Assembly: GCA_963779645.1 (NCBI GenBank) | Contig: CAVZYX010000005.1 | Coordinates: 1,798,001 to 1,862,000, forward strand | Direction: 5' to 3' | Source: CALMBW01 sp963779645 | GTDB taxonomy: Bacteria; Actinomycetota; CADDZG01; WHSQ01 | Length of the DNA: 64,000 bases | Shown: piece by piece, positions 39,583-48,270 of the stretch | Position numbering within the stretch: the stretch's first letter is position 1 | How the letters are laid out: each line of letters begins with the position of its first letter | Program-made: the position numbers and the translations under genes | The notes under the pieces: model-generated | Databases searched by the model: none | The model's input: the letters and a program-made list of their open reading frames with translations, nothing else | Told to the model about the DNA's origin: nothing

Positions 39583-39748
39583 AGTCCCTACATCTCAAGA
39601 GTAACGGTCGTTCGCCCGGCGAAACCACAAACGAGTGTTGTTCCCCGAATGGGGTCCTGTGCGGTTTCGTGGTTTGGGGGTCATCGTGTTGCAGGACAAA
39701 GGAGGGCTGGACGTTCGACAGGATTCGGCCCGAGAATTGCTGTGCTCG

Positions 39749-40696
39749 CTAGAGGGTTTCCAACCAGGTGAAGGCGTCTTCGGCGGCTCTAACCACAGCT
39801 GTGATTTCGGCTGTTTCTACCGTCATCTGTCCACGGTGCGCTATGTCGTTTCTGATCTTGAAGAGTTGCTGGACGAGTTTGTAGAGATCCCTGTCTTCGT
39901 CCGCAGCGATCGCCCCAAGAAAGCCTTGGGAACCCTGTCGAACAATTGGAAGGCCGCGACGCTCATGTCCCGAGGGTTGCTCACGATGAAGTCAAGGATC
40001 TCTTGTTCGCCAGTCGGTATCGCTCTTCGGAGCGACTCTTTGACCTTGACCTCACACGCGATGGCTGCGGAAAGGATGCCTTGTTTCGGTTCCCTGGGTT
40101 CGTGTGCCCACACCAGATACCTAGCGTCAGCAAGGAACGTCTCAGCGAGTCCCGGCTCTTGGCAGCCGGTCCGCGTGCAACGTGAGAAGCGCTCCTGCAT
40201 CTCGAGGGATATTGACTCCTCATCTCGATCGACGAAGGCCTCCCACACGGTCCCGGGACAGCCATGAAGTTGCTCGGAGCTCGAACGAGTACGGGCCAGG
40301 CAGCTAATTCAGGTAGGTCAGCGCTGGTCCCTAACCAAAACTGACCACAGCCGGTCCTGACGGGAACCAGATAACGAGTAAGAGCACGTAGCGCTGTTAA
40401 GAGACCCTCGCGAACGGCTCTCTGAGGTTCGATGCCAGCCAGAAGTACCTCGACAGAAACGGTCACAACTTGGACGTTCACTTTCTCGGGGGACTCGCGC
40501 GATCCGGTGTGTCCCAGTGTGGGAAGGTCCTCCAAAAGCGGGAAGACGGTCGGGAACGGCCGAGTATCAGATACGAAGGCGGAAGTGACTCTTGGGTCGG
40601 GGCTGAGCTGCCAGCGTTCCCCTGTAGTGCCTCGTTGATTGACAGTTCTCGTATTCGAAATCGATAGACCGCCGTGCCTATTTCGTTCATGTGCAT
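39749..40696 (-). pseudogene. Protein with C-terminal HEPN-like motif, frameshifted
   Basis: From MHMNEIGTAVYRFRIREL at 40696, the sense passes through other frames (PFPTVFPLLEDLPTLGHTG, SAAIACEVKVKESLRRA). It ends with DLYKLVQQLFKIRNDIAHRG and a stop at 39749. RNDIAH is an R-x4-H HEPN motif. About 310 residues. No paralogy with the other HEPN protein is visible outside the motif. Confidence 0.55.
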
Positions 40697-40912
40697 TCCT
40701 TGACATAGATACGACTAGTCCTGATAGGCGCTCATCATCGCAAGCTTGGGAATCAGGTACGCATTACTACTCCACAGTAGCGATGTGGCGATGTGCTTGG
40801 TCGTGCTTCACTAGGACCCAGGAAGCCCCCCCCCTTTTTGTTGCACTAACCGGATGAGGGCCGGTGGGCAGAAATGGTCGACTCATCGACAGCGTGGTCA
40901 TTGACGTTCGGG

Positions 40913-41329
40913 CTAGTGCCGGAAGGGATTTTCATGGAGGTGTCGTATTGTCACCGAGAAGGAATCGTGCAGGGCCTTGTAGTGATAGCCGTAACGCTCG
41001 CACAGATGGGCACGACCGAGAGCGACGTGTGGGTGCAGATAGTGGGTGTTCTGGTAACGATGCAAATCGACCAGCAGGATGTTGTTCCTATCCTTCGCCT
41101 TGCCTAAGTCGCAGTGGCCTCTTTGCCCCAGCCCCTCGATGAACCTATCGAACGGGTCGAGTGTGGTCGCGCCATTCGGGAAAGCTTGGCATCCCGGAAG
41201 CGTCTGAAGACCTGGCGGCCTACTTAAGAGGTCGGGAATGGCTTCGATCTTTGGGGGACGAGCTTCAGGATCGGCTAGGTGGCGGTAGCCCGGTTCATGC
41301 ACTCGGTATCCCTTAGAACCATCAGGCAC
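40913..41329 (-). CDS. Hypothetical protein
   Basis: 138 residues in one open frame rich in His, Tyr and Arg (for example NILLVDLHRYQNTHYLHPHV). No signal peptide, membrane segment or known motif. It may be a fragment of a larger broken gene. The stretch 40697-40912 before it holds no gene that I can support. Confidence 0.35.
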   Translation of the reverse strand: MPDGSKGYRVHEPGYRHLADPEARPPKIEAIPDLLSRPPGLQTLPGCQAFPNGATTLDPFDRFIEGLGQRGHCDLGKAKDRNNILLVDLHRYQNTHYLHPHVALGRAHLCERYGYHYKALHDSFSVTIRHLHENPFRH

Positions 41330-41416
41330 CTGTCTAGGGGCTAGAAGTCAAGCTCGCCCTTGGATTCCGCGTCGAAGCACTTGAAGTAGCGGCGAACGGG
41401 CGTACTTTGGACAGCC

Positions 41417-42032
41417 ATGAGTGACGCTGCGAAACAGTTCGATCGCGATCGGTACTACATGGGCATTGCTGCGGCGGTCGAGACCGGCGCGAACTGTTTG
41501 GGATCGCATGTGGGCCGTCCTCTTCTCGAGGATCGGGTGATTTCGACCGGCTACAACGGGATACCTTCCGGGTAATCCCCAACTGCAGCACAGGGGGTTG
41601 CGTCCGTTGTTACTTAGTTGGCTCAGAAGAACGGCCGATCGGACGAGATGAGTAGATGCCAGTCATCAGTCAGTCCAAGCTCTGATCTTTTGTATTTGTG
41701 TTCATGCTGAGCAGAATGCCTTCATAACTGCCGCTCGTTTTGGGATTCGTGTCGAACGCTCCACTCTCTACACGACTCAGAGTCCCTGCTTCTCGTGTCT
41801 CAAGGAGGCGATTCAGGCCGGTTGCCGCCGAGTGGTTTACAAGGACTGGTACAGCGCCCGCTACAACGATTCGCTCAAGAGGCAGTATTGGGCTCTAGCC
41901 GAACGCCTTGAGGAGTTCACATCCCTAGGGGACATAGCTCCAGAGGTGTTTGAGGGGCAACCGGACCCTTACGCCGATGAAGATTCCTCCGTGACGTTGC
42001 TGTTACCACCAGAGTCGATGTCGATAAAGTGA
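41417..42032 (+). pseudogene. dCMP-deaminase-like zinc protein, frameshifted
   Basis: The first frame (MSDAAKQFDRDRYYMGIAAA, VETGANCLGSHVG, then ISTGYNGIPSG after a frame change) is the N-terminal half of a deoxycytidylate deaminase. The second half supplies the zinc site: HAEQNAFITAA with the catalytic Glu, and SPCFSCLKEAIQAGC with the two Cys. The end reads YSARYNDSLKRQYWALAERL. About 190 residues. The segment between the halves (41570-41690) is scrambled. Confidence 0.7.
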
Positions 42033-42075
42033 GCCGTCCGAGTAGCACCATGTCATCCAAGGAAGAGAATAGGAG

Positions 42076-42834
42076 ATGGCGCTACCGAACCCCACTACCA
42101 CCCCTCTTCTGGTGGAGTTAATCCAAGAAGAATCATCATTCTGGGAAATCGCCAACCTGATTCCTTTAATCGCGTCCCTAATCGGCGTGCTGTCGGCACT
42201 CTTCATCGCCATGCTCGGTCACCGACATTATCGGCAAATGCGCGAGGCGGAGATTGAACGCCAGCATCAAGCGCGAAACCGAGAGAGGTTCTTCGAATCA
42301 CGAGCTAGGCGGCAGGAGAATCTAAATCAACGAACCCTTCACGAATCGACCGGAAGGAGCAGCGTCGCCAGCGCGTATGAAGATCGGAAAGAGCATCGTC
42401 GCCAGCGCGTATGAGGATCGCGCAACCGGCGGATAGTAATGGGCCAACAACTTTGCGCAGACATGAGGATGGCTCTAGTGGGCTCCCTGGAACCGGCGAC
42501 ACTTTGGGCCGACTCTGAACGGGAAATGACAATCAGGCGGGGACTTCGATTTGACCTCAAGGGCCGGTTCTCTTTGTTCGTGAACTTCGCTTCAGATGAG
42601 GAAGTAAGGGATCGAGCTAGGGACACAGCAAGCAAGGTGATGGTGTACTTCGTCAGGGCCGGTCGGGCGGATCCAGCCAACAAACATCATGCGGCGTATC
42701 CACAACATGTCGTCGAAGCAAAGAAGGGATACGGAGAGGCCCACTACGCTCTCGATAGGTTGGTCGAAGTTCTCGGCGGTCCTGAGGCCCCTCCTCGGGA
42801 GGGCTACTTCTTCGCTTTGGATTCGGACCCATAG
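42076..42834 (+). pseudogene. Membrane-anchored hypothetical protein in two frames
   Basis: The first part has one membrane helix (NLIPLIASLIGVLSALFIAML) and an Arg/Glu-rich coiled coil. A 33-bp direct duplication (GTCGCCAGCGCGTATGA at about 42362 and 42398) follows. Then comes a 131-residue open frame from 42439 (LRFDLKGRFSLFVNFASDEE, APPREGYFFALDSD). The two may be one gene. No family recognised. The stretch 42835-43066 beyond holds no supported gene. Confidence 0.4.
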
Positions 42835-43080
42835 TCCTGGGGAGAGCCAGGTTTTCGACCCGAGCGCTTTCGGGGTCCGTCTGATAGGGAATCTGATGCC
42901 TCCGGCTATTGGCAGAAGGTGGGAGAAAAAGGATGGGGCTCCCACAGAGTGCGAGGGATTCCTCGCGAAAGTGGCTTCCAGGGCGCAGATTGCCCGTCCC
43001 GCCTGGCTCTCCGCCTATATGGTGGCCGCTGCAGTCCCCAATCCAGTGTGGGTAAGCAAGGTTGAAAGGGAGGAATCGCA

Positions 43081-43359
43081 TTGAACAAGGGTGAGTTGAT
43101 AGACGCCATCGCAGCCGGTACGGGCGAGAGCAAGCGCATCGTAGGCGACGTGCTCGACTCGTTCATCGATCACGTACAGAAGGAAGTAAAGAAGGGCAAC
43201 AAGGTTTCGCTTCCTGGCTTCGGTACCTACGAGAAGCGTCACCGCAACGCACGTACCGGTCGTAACCCCCAGACGGGCGAAGCGATCCAGGTGGCAGCGG
43301 CGGACGTTCCCGCATTCAAGCCGGGCGCGAGCTTCAAGAGCTACGTCAACGGCAAGTAG
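43081..43359 (+). CDS. hup: HU-type nucleoid DNA-binding protein
   Basis: 92 residues from a TTG start with GGGAGG 8 nt upstream. The HU/IHF signature GFGTYEKRHRNARTGRNPQTG forms the DNA-binding arm, and the N-terminal helices MNKGELIDAIAAGTG fit. It lacks the Lys/Ala-rich tail of mycobacterial HU. It marks the return to intact core genes after the accessory region. Confidence 0.95.
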   Translation: MNKGELIDAIAAGTGESKRIVGDVLDSFIDHVQKEVKKGNKVSLPGFGTYEKRHRNARTGRNPQTGEAIQVAAADVPAFKPGASFKSYVNGK

Positions 43360-43373
43360 TCAGATCTGAATTG

Positions 43374-43403
43374 AAAAGGCCCCGGCTCTCGCCGGGGCCT
43401 TTT
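43374..43403 (+). terminator. Terminator after hup
   Basis: 13-bp stem AAAAGGCCCCGGC / GCCGGGGCCTTTT with a TCTC loop, starting 15 nt after the stop codon; bidirectional by symmetry and shared with the converging secreted-protein gene. Confidence 0.93.
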
Positions 43404-43415
43404 GCGTTCCAGGTC

Positions 43416-43922
43416 TTAGCCGGCCGGTGTGATGACCGGGCCGTCAGCTAGACCGTTGAAGTCCAATCCGGACTTGACCTCGGTGGCGTCCCAAACCCAA
43501 ACCATGAGGGGGTTGTCCGCGCCTTGCGGGTTGAGCTTGATCTTTCCGGGACCCATCCAGATGGCGTGCGCGTGGACGACGATCGAATCGATGTTGCCGG
43601 TGAACGTCCCCTGCCACACCAGGTCAGACGTGTCGTCGAGGGCGCTGGCCGCGGTACCGAAGGTGCTCACAGGCGGGTCGAACGTCCCACATCCAGCACC
43701 TGCCTGGAAGCTGGTCGTGGGTGCGGTGGTGTTCCAATTCGGGATACGACCTTGGAGCGAGTCGATGGTTTGGACCTTCGGGGTCTGGCCGCAGTGCACG
43801 TAGGTGCGCTCGGTCTTGAAACGGGGTGCGACAACGGTCTGGGCTCCAACAGGAGCCAGTGAACCGACCACGGCTGCGGTGCCCACGAGGGCGAACAGCT
43901 TGGTCGCGCGAGAGTGACGCAA
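43416..43922 (-). CDS. Secreted hypothetical protein
   Basis: About 168 residues from a TTG at 43922 with AGAGGAG 8 nt upstream; a longer open frame from 43982 lacks such a site. The signal peptide (KLFALVGTAAVVGSLAPVGA) is followed by a beta-rich domain with three Cys (HCGQ, GCGTFDPP). IDSIVVHAHAIWMGPGKI looks like a core strand pair. No family recognised. Confidence 0.65.
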   Translation of the reverse strand: MRHSRATKLFALVGTAAVVGSLAPVGAQTVVAPRFKTERTYVHCGQTPKVQTIDSLQGRIPNWNTTAPTTSFQAGAGCGTFDPPVSTFGTAASALDDTSDLVWQGTFTGNIDSIVVHAHAIWMGPGKIKLNPQGADNPLMVWVWDATEVKSGLDFNGLADGPVITPAG

Positions 43923-44079
43923 GGTGATGCTCCTCTCGCTAGACGGCGCGCCGGGCCCACCGGAGAGGCGCGCAATATGCACATTTAGCCAAAACGCTCG
44001 TTTTCCTGCATCCTGACCGGAACAAAGAAGGAGTCAGCCGAGGAGGAACCCCGGCCCCCAGGGCCTTAGTCTGCGGCGC

Positions 44080-44469
44080 ATGAAGAGAGGGATGGTTGGG
44101 GGCGCTTACCGCGGCCCGGTTGCGGTGTCCCGCCAGCGGAGAACCATCCGGTTCATCCAGGCGCTGCTCATCCTGATCGCGGCGGGATTGCTGGCGTTCG
44201 CCGGCTACTCGTATGGCCACAAAGCCGGGTTCGAGGACGGGCAGCGTGCCGACGAGATCGATGCACCGGCAGAGCCCTCCGCAAGTCAAGGCATCGTGTT
44301 GGCGATCCTCGGGCTGGGAGCATTCGCCGGCGCCCTCATCCTTCAGGTCGAGGGTGGCGTTCGCTTGCTGACTCCAGCGAAACTGCGCGAGCTCGAAGAA
44401 GCTGGCGCTCTTCCGATCGCACTCGAGGAAGAGGAAGAAGCCGAAGCCGCGTCAGGCCAGGTTTCTTAG
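44080..44469 (+). CDS. Two-helix membrane protein
   Basis: 129 residues with two clear membrane segments (FIQALLILIAAGLLAFAGYSYG and ASQGIVLAILGLGAFAGALILQ) and an acidic tail of Glu repeats. Function unknown. Its 3' end overlaps the converging cofC gene by 18 nt. Confidence 0.65.
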   Translation: MKRGMVGGAYRGPVAVSRQRRTIRFIQALLILIAAGLLAFAGYSYGHKAGFEDGQRADEIDAPAEPSASQGIVLAILGLGAFAGALILQVEGGVRLLTPAKLRELEEAGALPIALEEEEEAEAASGQVS

Positions 44470-45072
44470 AACCTCGATCGTTCGGCCCTCGCGCGGCTCG
44501 GGGGCCGCGAGGATCGCTGCCACATCGTCGGCCGTGTCCAGATCGAGGGACATCCGTTCGAGCGCCAACACCGTGCAGCGGAGACCGGCTGCCTCGGCCT
44601 TCTCGATGTGCGCACGCAGACTCGCCTCCCCGAAGTGTGTAGCCAGAACGTCCGGCGGACTCAACCACAATGCATTCGTCCCTCCGTCGCCCGACGACGG
44701 AACGATGACCACGTCCGACGTGAGCCCGGTGTCGAGGATCTCCCGCAGGTCGTCCGGAGTGGCGAGAGGAAGATCACCGGGGACCACGAGCACGGCGTCC
44801 GCTTGGATGCTGGCTACGGCGGCTGCGAGCGCAGCGTTCAGATCGGTGCCGTCATCGGTGACGGTGTCGAGGCCGGCAGAAGCGGCTCTTGCCAACAGCT
44901 CGGGGTCGTCGCTCACCACGACCCACCGAAGGAAGTCACTCAACGCGATCAACTCGAAGGTGTCGTCGATCAGCGCTTGGACGAGGGCCGCGCGCGTCGA
45001 CTCATCGAAGCCTTCACCGAGGCGACTCTTAGCCTTGGCAGGAGAGCGCAATGGAACTATCCCTACGTCCAT
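44452..45072 (-). CDS. cofC: 2-phospho-L-lactate / phosphoenolpyruvate guanylyltransferase (F420 biosynthesis)
   Basis: 206 residues of the CofC/FbiD nucleotidyltransferase family. The N-terminal VPLRSPAKAKSRLG is the nucleotide-binding loop, VVPGDLPLA carries the metal-binding Asp, and SSGDGGTNALWLSPP is a family hallmark. It makes the activated phospho-lactate or phosphoenolpyruvate precursor of cofactor F420. It is divergent from, and next to, an FrhB-like gene, which supports an F420 role. Confidence 0.9.
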   Translation of the reverse strand: MDVGIVPLRSPAKAKSRLGEGFDESTRAALVQALIDDTFELIALSDFLRWVVVSDDPELLARAASAGLDTVTDDGTDLNAALAAAVASIQADAVLVVPGDLPLATPDDLREILDTGLTSDVVIVPSSGDGGTNALWLSPPDVLATHFGEASLRAHIEKAEAAGLRCTVLALERMSLDLDTADDVAAILAAPEPREGRTIEVLRNLA

Positions 45073-45153
45073 GATTCGAAGCGTAGCCGGGGTACCATCC
45101 TGGCTCGGCGCCGCTGGAGTCGCCTCGAAACGACCTCCAACCGGAAGGGACCG

Positions 45154-46317
45154 ATGTCAGTTAGCGAGCGCAAGCACTGGAAGCATCTCTACGACGAGAT
45201 CGTCGCTACCGAGATCTGCTGCAGCTGCTCGGCCTGCATCGTTGCTTGCCCCCATAAGGTCCTCGAGCTCAGCGACTTCGACCCCGTCCAGCTAGACCCA
45301 AAGTCCAGTTTCGACAACTGCTGGCATGGCGAAGAGGGGTGCTCTCTGTGTGCGATGGCATGCCCCCGCTTGGATCCACACGTGGACATCATCGAAACGC
45401 TTGTCTTCGGCGACGGTATCCACCGTGAGTACGAACAGCCCGAGGGTCCCTATCGATCCAAGACCCTGGCACGGGCGACCGACGAACGTTTCCTCAACCG
45501 CGGTCAGGACGGCGGAGCGGTGGCTGCGCTTCTTTCGTGGGGCTTCGATACCGAGCAACTGGACGGAGCCGTCGTCGCGGCCCCCTCGGACACCGTGCCG
45601 TGGCTCGACGAACCCAAGCTCGTCCGCACGACCCAGGAGCTTCTCGATACGGCGGGATCTCGCTACACCTATTGCGCGACGCCACTGGGATTGCGAGAGG
45701 CGGCAGCCGAGAAGTGCAAGAGCATCGCTCTGGTCGGCGTCTCTTGTGAATCGACTGCGATAAGGCAGATCGCTGCAGCGGGGATCAAGAGGTGGACGCG
45801 CAACGTGAAGCTGGTCCTGGGACTCATGTGCACCGAAACGTTCGATTACGAGGCGTTCATCGTCGGCAAGCTCCAGCACGAGCTCGGCATCGATCTCGAC
45901 GACGTCGTGAAGATCAACGTCAAGGGCAAGGTGATCGTCACCTTGAAGGACGGGACCGATATCAACATCCCGTTGAAGGAGTGCCGTCCATTCGCCAACG
46001 AGTGGTGCCATCACTGCCCGGACTTCGCAGCCGAGCACGCGGACCTGTCCTGCGGCGGACTGGGCATGGAGGGATGGACGATGATCCTCGTCCGTTCCGA
46101 GCGGGGTGAGGACTATCTCAACCGTGCGGTGGAGGCCGGGATCCTGGAGCTCCGCCCCGCCGACGAGGAACCCAAAGCCCTCGAAGTGATGATGCGTTTA
46201 GCCACCAAACAACGTCAGCGCGTGAAGCCCGACGATCCGCACTGGCAGACGCGCTTCCCGACGACTCAGATCATGGAGCAGTTCAAAGCCGAAGAGGCCG
46301 CGGAGGCAACGACCTAG
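45154..46317 (+). CDS. FrhB-like F420-dependent iron-sulphur flavoprotein
   Basis: 387 residues. Two iron-sulphur motifs lie near the N-terminus (CCSCSACIVACPH and CSLCAMACPR). The FrhB_FdhB N- and C-terminal domains follow, with NRGQDGGAVAALLSWG as the flavin/F420 region and a later Cys cluster (WCHHCPDFAAEHADLSCGG). Such proteins pass electrons between F420H2 and an iron-sulphur chain. Its partner reductase is not in the window. The ATG at 45154 begins the conserved part. Confidence 0.85.
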   Translation: MSVSERKHWKHLYDEIVATEICCSCSACIVACPHKVLELSDFDPVQLDPKSSFDNCWHGEEGCSLCAMACPRLDPHVDIIETLVFGDGIHREYEQPEGPYRSKTLARATDERFLNRGQDGGAVAALLSWGFDTEQLDGAVVAAPSDTVPWLDEPKLVRTTQELLDTAGSRYTYCATPLGLREAAAEKCKSIALVGVSCESTAIRQIAAAGIKRWTRNVKLVLGLMCTETFDYEAFIVGKLQHELGIDLDDVVKINVKGKVIVTLKDGTDINIPLKECRPFANEWCHHCPDFAAEHADLSCGGLGMEGWTMILVRSERGEDYLNRAVEAGILELRPADEEPKALEVMMRLATKQRQRVKPDDPHWQTRFPTTQIMEQFKAEEAAEATT

Positions 46318-46616
46318 TCGATCGTTTCGAAGTGGCGGACTATCGGGGTCTGCTGGAACAGCTTCTTCAGTTCCGCGAGCGTTTCGGTGTATTCCTCGGT
46401 GCCGATGACCTTCTCGATCGCTGCCATCGAATCCCACTTCGAGATCGCGGCGACGTCAACCAAGCCGCGCGAGTGCTCTTCGATCCCGAGATACATCTCG
46501 ATGCCCGAGCACCCGTCGAAGGCTTCGAAGGCGGGCTGCACCTGATCGCGGAACAGCTCTTTGGCGCGCTCGATGTCTTGGGGGTCTATCGCTGTGTCGA
46601 ACATCCGGAGGATCAT
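46314..46616 (-). CDS. Small ABM-like (dimeric alpha/beta barrel) protein
   Basis: 100 residues if started at the ATG at 46616 (MILRMFDTAIDP), which has GAAAGGT upstream; a GTG at 46661 gives 115. The fold pattern (beta start, helix DIERAKELFRDQVQPAFEAF, beta YLGIEEHSRGLVDVAAISKW) fits the antibiotic-biosynthesis-monooxygenase family. Substrate unknown; many members are not oxygenases. Confidence 0.65.
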   Translation of the reverse strand: MILRMFDTAIDPQDIERAKELFRDQVQPAFEAFDGCSGIEMYLGIEEHSRGLVDVAAISKWDSMAAIEKVIGTEEYTETLAELKKLFQQTPIVRHFETID

Positions 46617-46644
46617 CTGGCGGACCTTTCTGCGTTCTGGGGCG

Positions 46645-47523
46645 TCATACGGTCCACGCACCTCGGTTGAACATGCCTGTTAGTTGGGGATGCAGAGTCA
46701 GTTTCCTATCGGTGCAGGAATAGTTGGCGGCGACGATCTCGCCCAGCCCCGGGTATTTCTGGATCACCCGGGCGCGGTCATCGTAGATCTCGATCACGTT
46801 GTACGAGGGCCGCGTGTAACCGCGGACACGGTGGCTCGAGCCCGTCCCCGAGTTGATAAGCAGCATCTCGCCGAACTGCCACACGTTGGGAACGTGCTTG
46901 TGGCCGCAGAGCACCATCTCGACGTTCAGTTCGGTGAGTAACGCCAGAACGTCACCGGCGTCCCACACGATGTTGCGTTCTCGACCCGTACCCGGCACGG
47001 ATACCAGGTGGTGGTGAAGGACGAAGATCCGGTAGTCGTCGGGCCATTCGTAACTCTCTCGAACCCAGTCGTAACGGTGATGACCGACCTCGCCTTCGGC
47101 AAGGTCCGGCTTCGATGAGTTGACGGCCACGATGGTGGCCCACCTATCTGGCGCGGATCCATCGGAATTGTTGAAGGGGATTCGGATGACCCGCTCGGAC
47201 TTGCCGAAGGCATCACGGAAATGGAGGAAGCCCACGTTCATCAGGTCGTGGTTGCCTGGGATCACGATCATCTCGAGACCATCGAGACGATCGAGATATC
47301 TCTTGGCCATCCGGTATTCGGGTGCGTAGCCCTCAGAAGTGAGGTCGCCGGCGACCACAACGAGATCCGGCCGAAGATCTTTGATCTCCTCGATGGCGTG
47401 TTCGAGCAGGTCCTGATCGAACATGGGGTGACCACAGTGGATATCGGAGATCTGAGCGATCGTCAGGCTTCTCTCCGCCACGCCGTCTCTCCTAAGGTTT
47501 CGGGGAAGGTTCCGGGTCTCCAT
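46645..47523 (-). CDS. Calcineurin-like metallophosphoesterase (CpdA-like)
   Basis: 292 residues with all metal motifs: ISDIHCG (DxH), VVAGDLTSEG, IPGNHDLMN, VLHHHLV and LCGHKHVPN. This layout is typical of class III cyclic nucleotide phosphodiesterases and related enzymes; the true substrate cannot be told. Its end meets or overlaps the small ABM-like gene, so the two are likely co-transcribed. Confidence 0.88.
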   Translation of the reverse strand: METRNLPRNLRRDGVAERSLTIAQISDIHCGHPMFDQDLLEHAIEEIKDLRPDLVVVAGDLTSEGYAPEYRMAKRYLDRLDGLEMIVIPGNHDLMNVGFLHFRDAFGKSERVIRIPFNNSDGSAPDRWATIVAVNSSKPDLAEGEVGHHRYDWVRESYEWPDDYRIFVLHHHLVSVPGTGRERNIVWDAGDVLALLTELNVEMVLCGHKHVPNVWQFGEMLLINSGTGSSHRVRGYTRPSYNVIEIYDDRARVIQKYPGLGEIVAANYSCTDRKLTLHPQLTGMFNRGAWTV

Positions 47524-47592
47524 TACCCGTTTTCTTGCTAAGAAACATAAGGTATGGCCCAGCCGACGGTGTGACTGAATCCTGGGGGAGAG

Positions 47593-48270
47593 TTGGAACC
47601 GGCCTATCAGCTAGCGAAACTGATCATCAAACCGCCGATGAAGTTGTGGTTCCGCTGGAACGTCGAAGGTTTGCAGAACATCCCGAAGGACGGACCCGCG
47701 ATCATCGCCTTCAACCACATCGCTTTCCTCGATCCCTTCGCGGCCGCCTACATAGTCGATTCCAGAGGGCGGAAGGTTCGCTTCCTGGGGAAGTCCGAGC
47801 TGTTCCAAGACAAACGCGTCGGTTGGATCCTGCGAGGCGCGGGTCAGATCGAGGTGCGTCGTGGCACGAAGGAGGCCCCGATGGCTCTCGACCACGCCGT
47901 CAACGCTCTCGAGAGGGGCGAGATCATCGTCATCTTTCCGGAAGGAACGATCACGATGGACCCCGATCTTCAACCGATGCGCCCCAAGACGGGGGCCGCT
48001 CGGTTGGCGCTCGAGAGTGGAGTGCCGATCATCCCCGCGGCCCTCTGGGGAACCGCAAACGTGTGGGGCAAGGGATACCGCAAGCGATGGTGGCCGCCGC
48101 GTCAAGACATCTGCGTACGCATCGGTGAACCGATGGATGTCACGGGGGATCCGAAGTCTCCTGTTGATTGGGATCGAGTGGGTCAAGAGATCATGGATGA
48201 GATAGCGGTGTTGCTTGCCGGCCTCCGACCGATCGTTCCCGATCGACGTCGTCCGAAGAAGGCTGCGTGA
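47593..48270 (+). CDS. plsC: 1-acyl-sn-glycerol-3-phosphate acyltransferase
   Basis: 225 residues from a TTG start with GGGGGAGAG upstream. The acyltransferase motif NHIAFLD (NHx4D) is near residue 39 and FPEGTIT near residue 116. It adds the second acyl chain in phosphatidic acid synthesis. It overlaps gpsA by 4 nt (GTGA), a sensible pairing because GpsA makes the glycerol-3-phosphate backbone. Confidence 0.9.
   Translation: MEPAYQLAKLIIKPPMKLWFRWNVEGLQNIPKDGPAIIAFNHIAFLDPFAAAYIVDSRGRKVRFLGKSELFQDKRVGWILRGAGQIEVRRGTKEAPMALDHAVNALERGEIIVIFPEGTITMDPDLQPMRPKTGAARLALESGVPIIPAALWGTANVWGKGYRKRWWPPRQDICVRIGEPMDVTGDPKSPVDWDRVGQEIMDEIAVLLAGLRPIVPDRRRPKKAA

Noticed and set aside
42374..42400. Sequencing adapter contamination (AGATCGGAAAGAGC)
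   Set aside because: It resembles the Illumina adapter start but has an extra A and then follows a local 33-bp duplication of genomic sequence, so chance or duplication explains it better.
46661..46661. GTG start giving a 115-residue ABM-like protein
   Set aside because: The ATG at 46616 has a better ribosome site and begins at the first beta strand; the longer start cannot be excluded.
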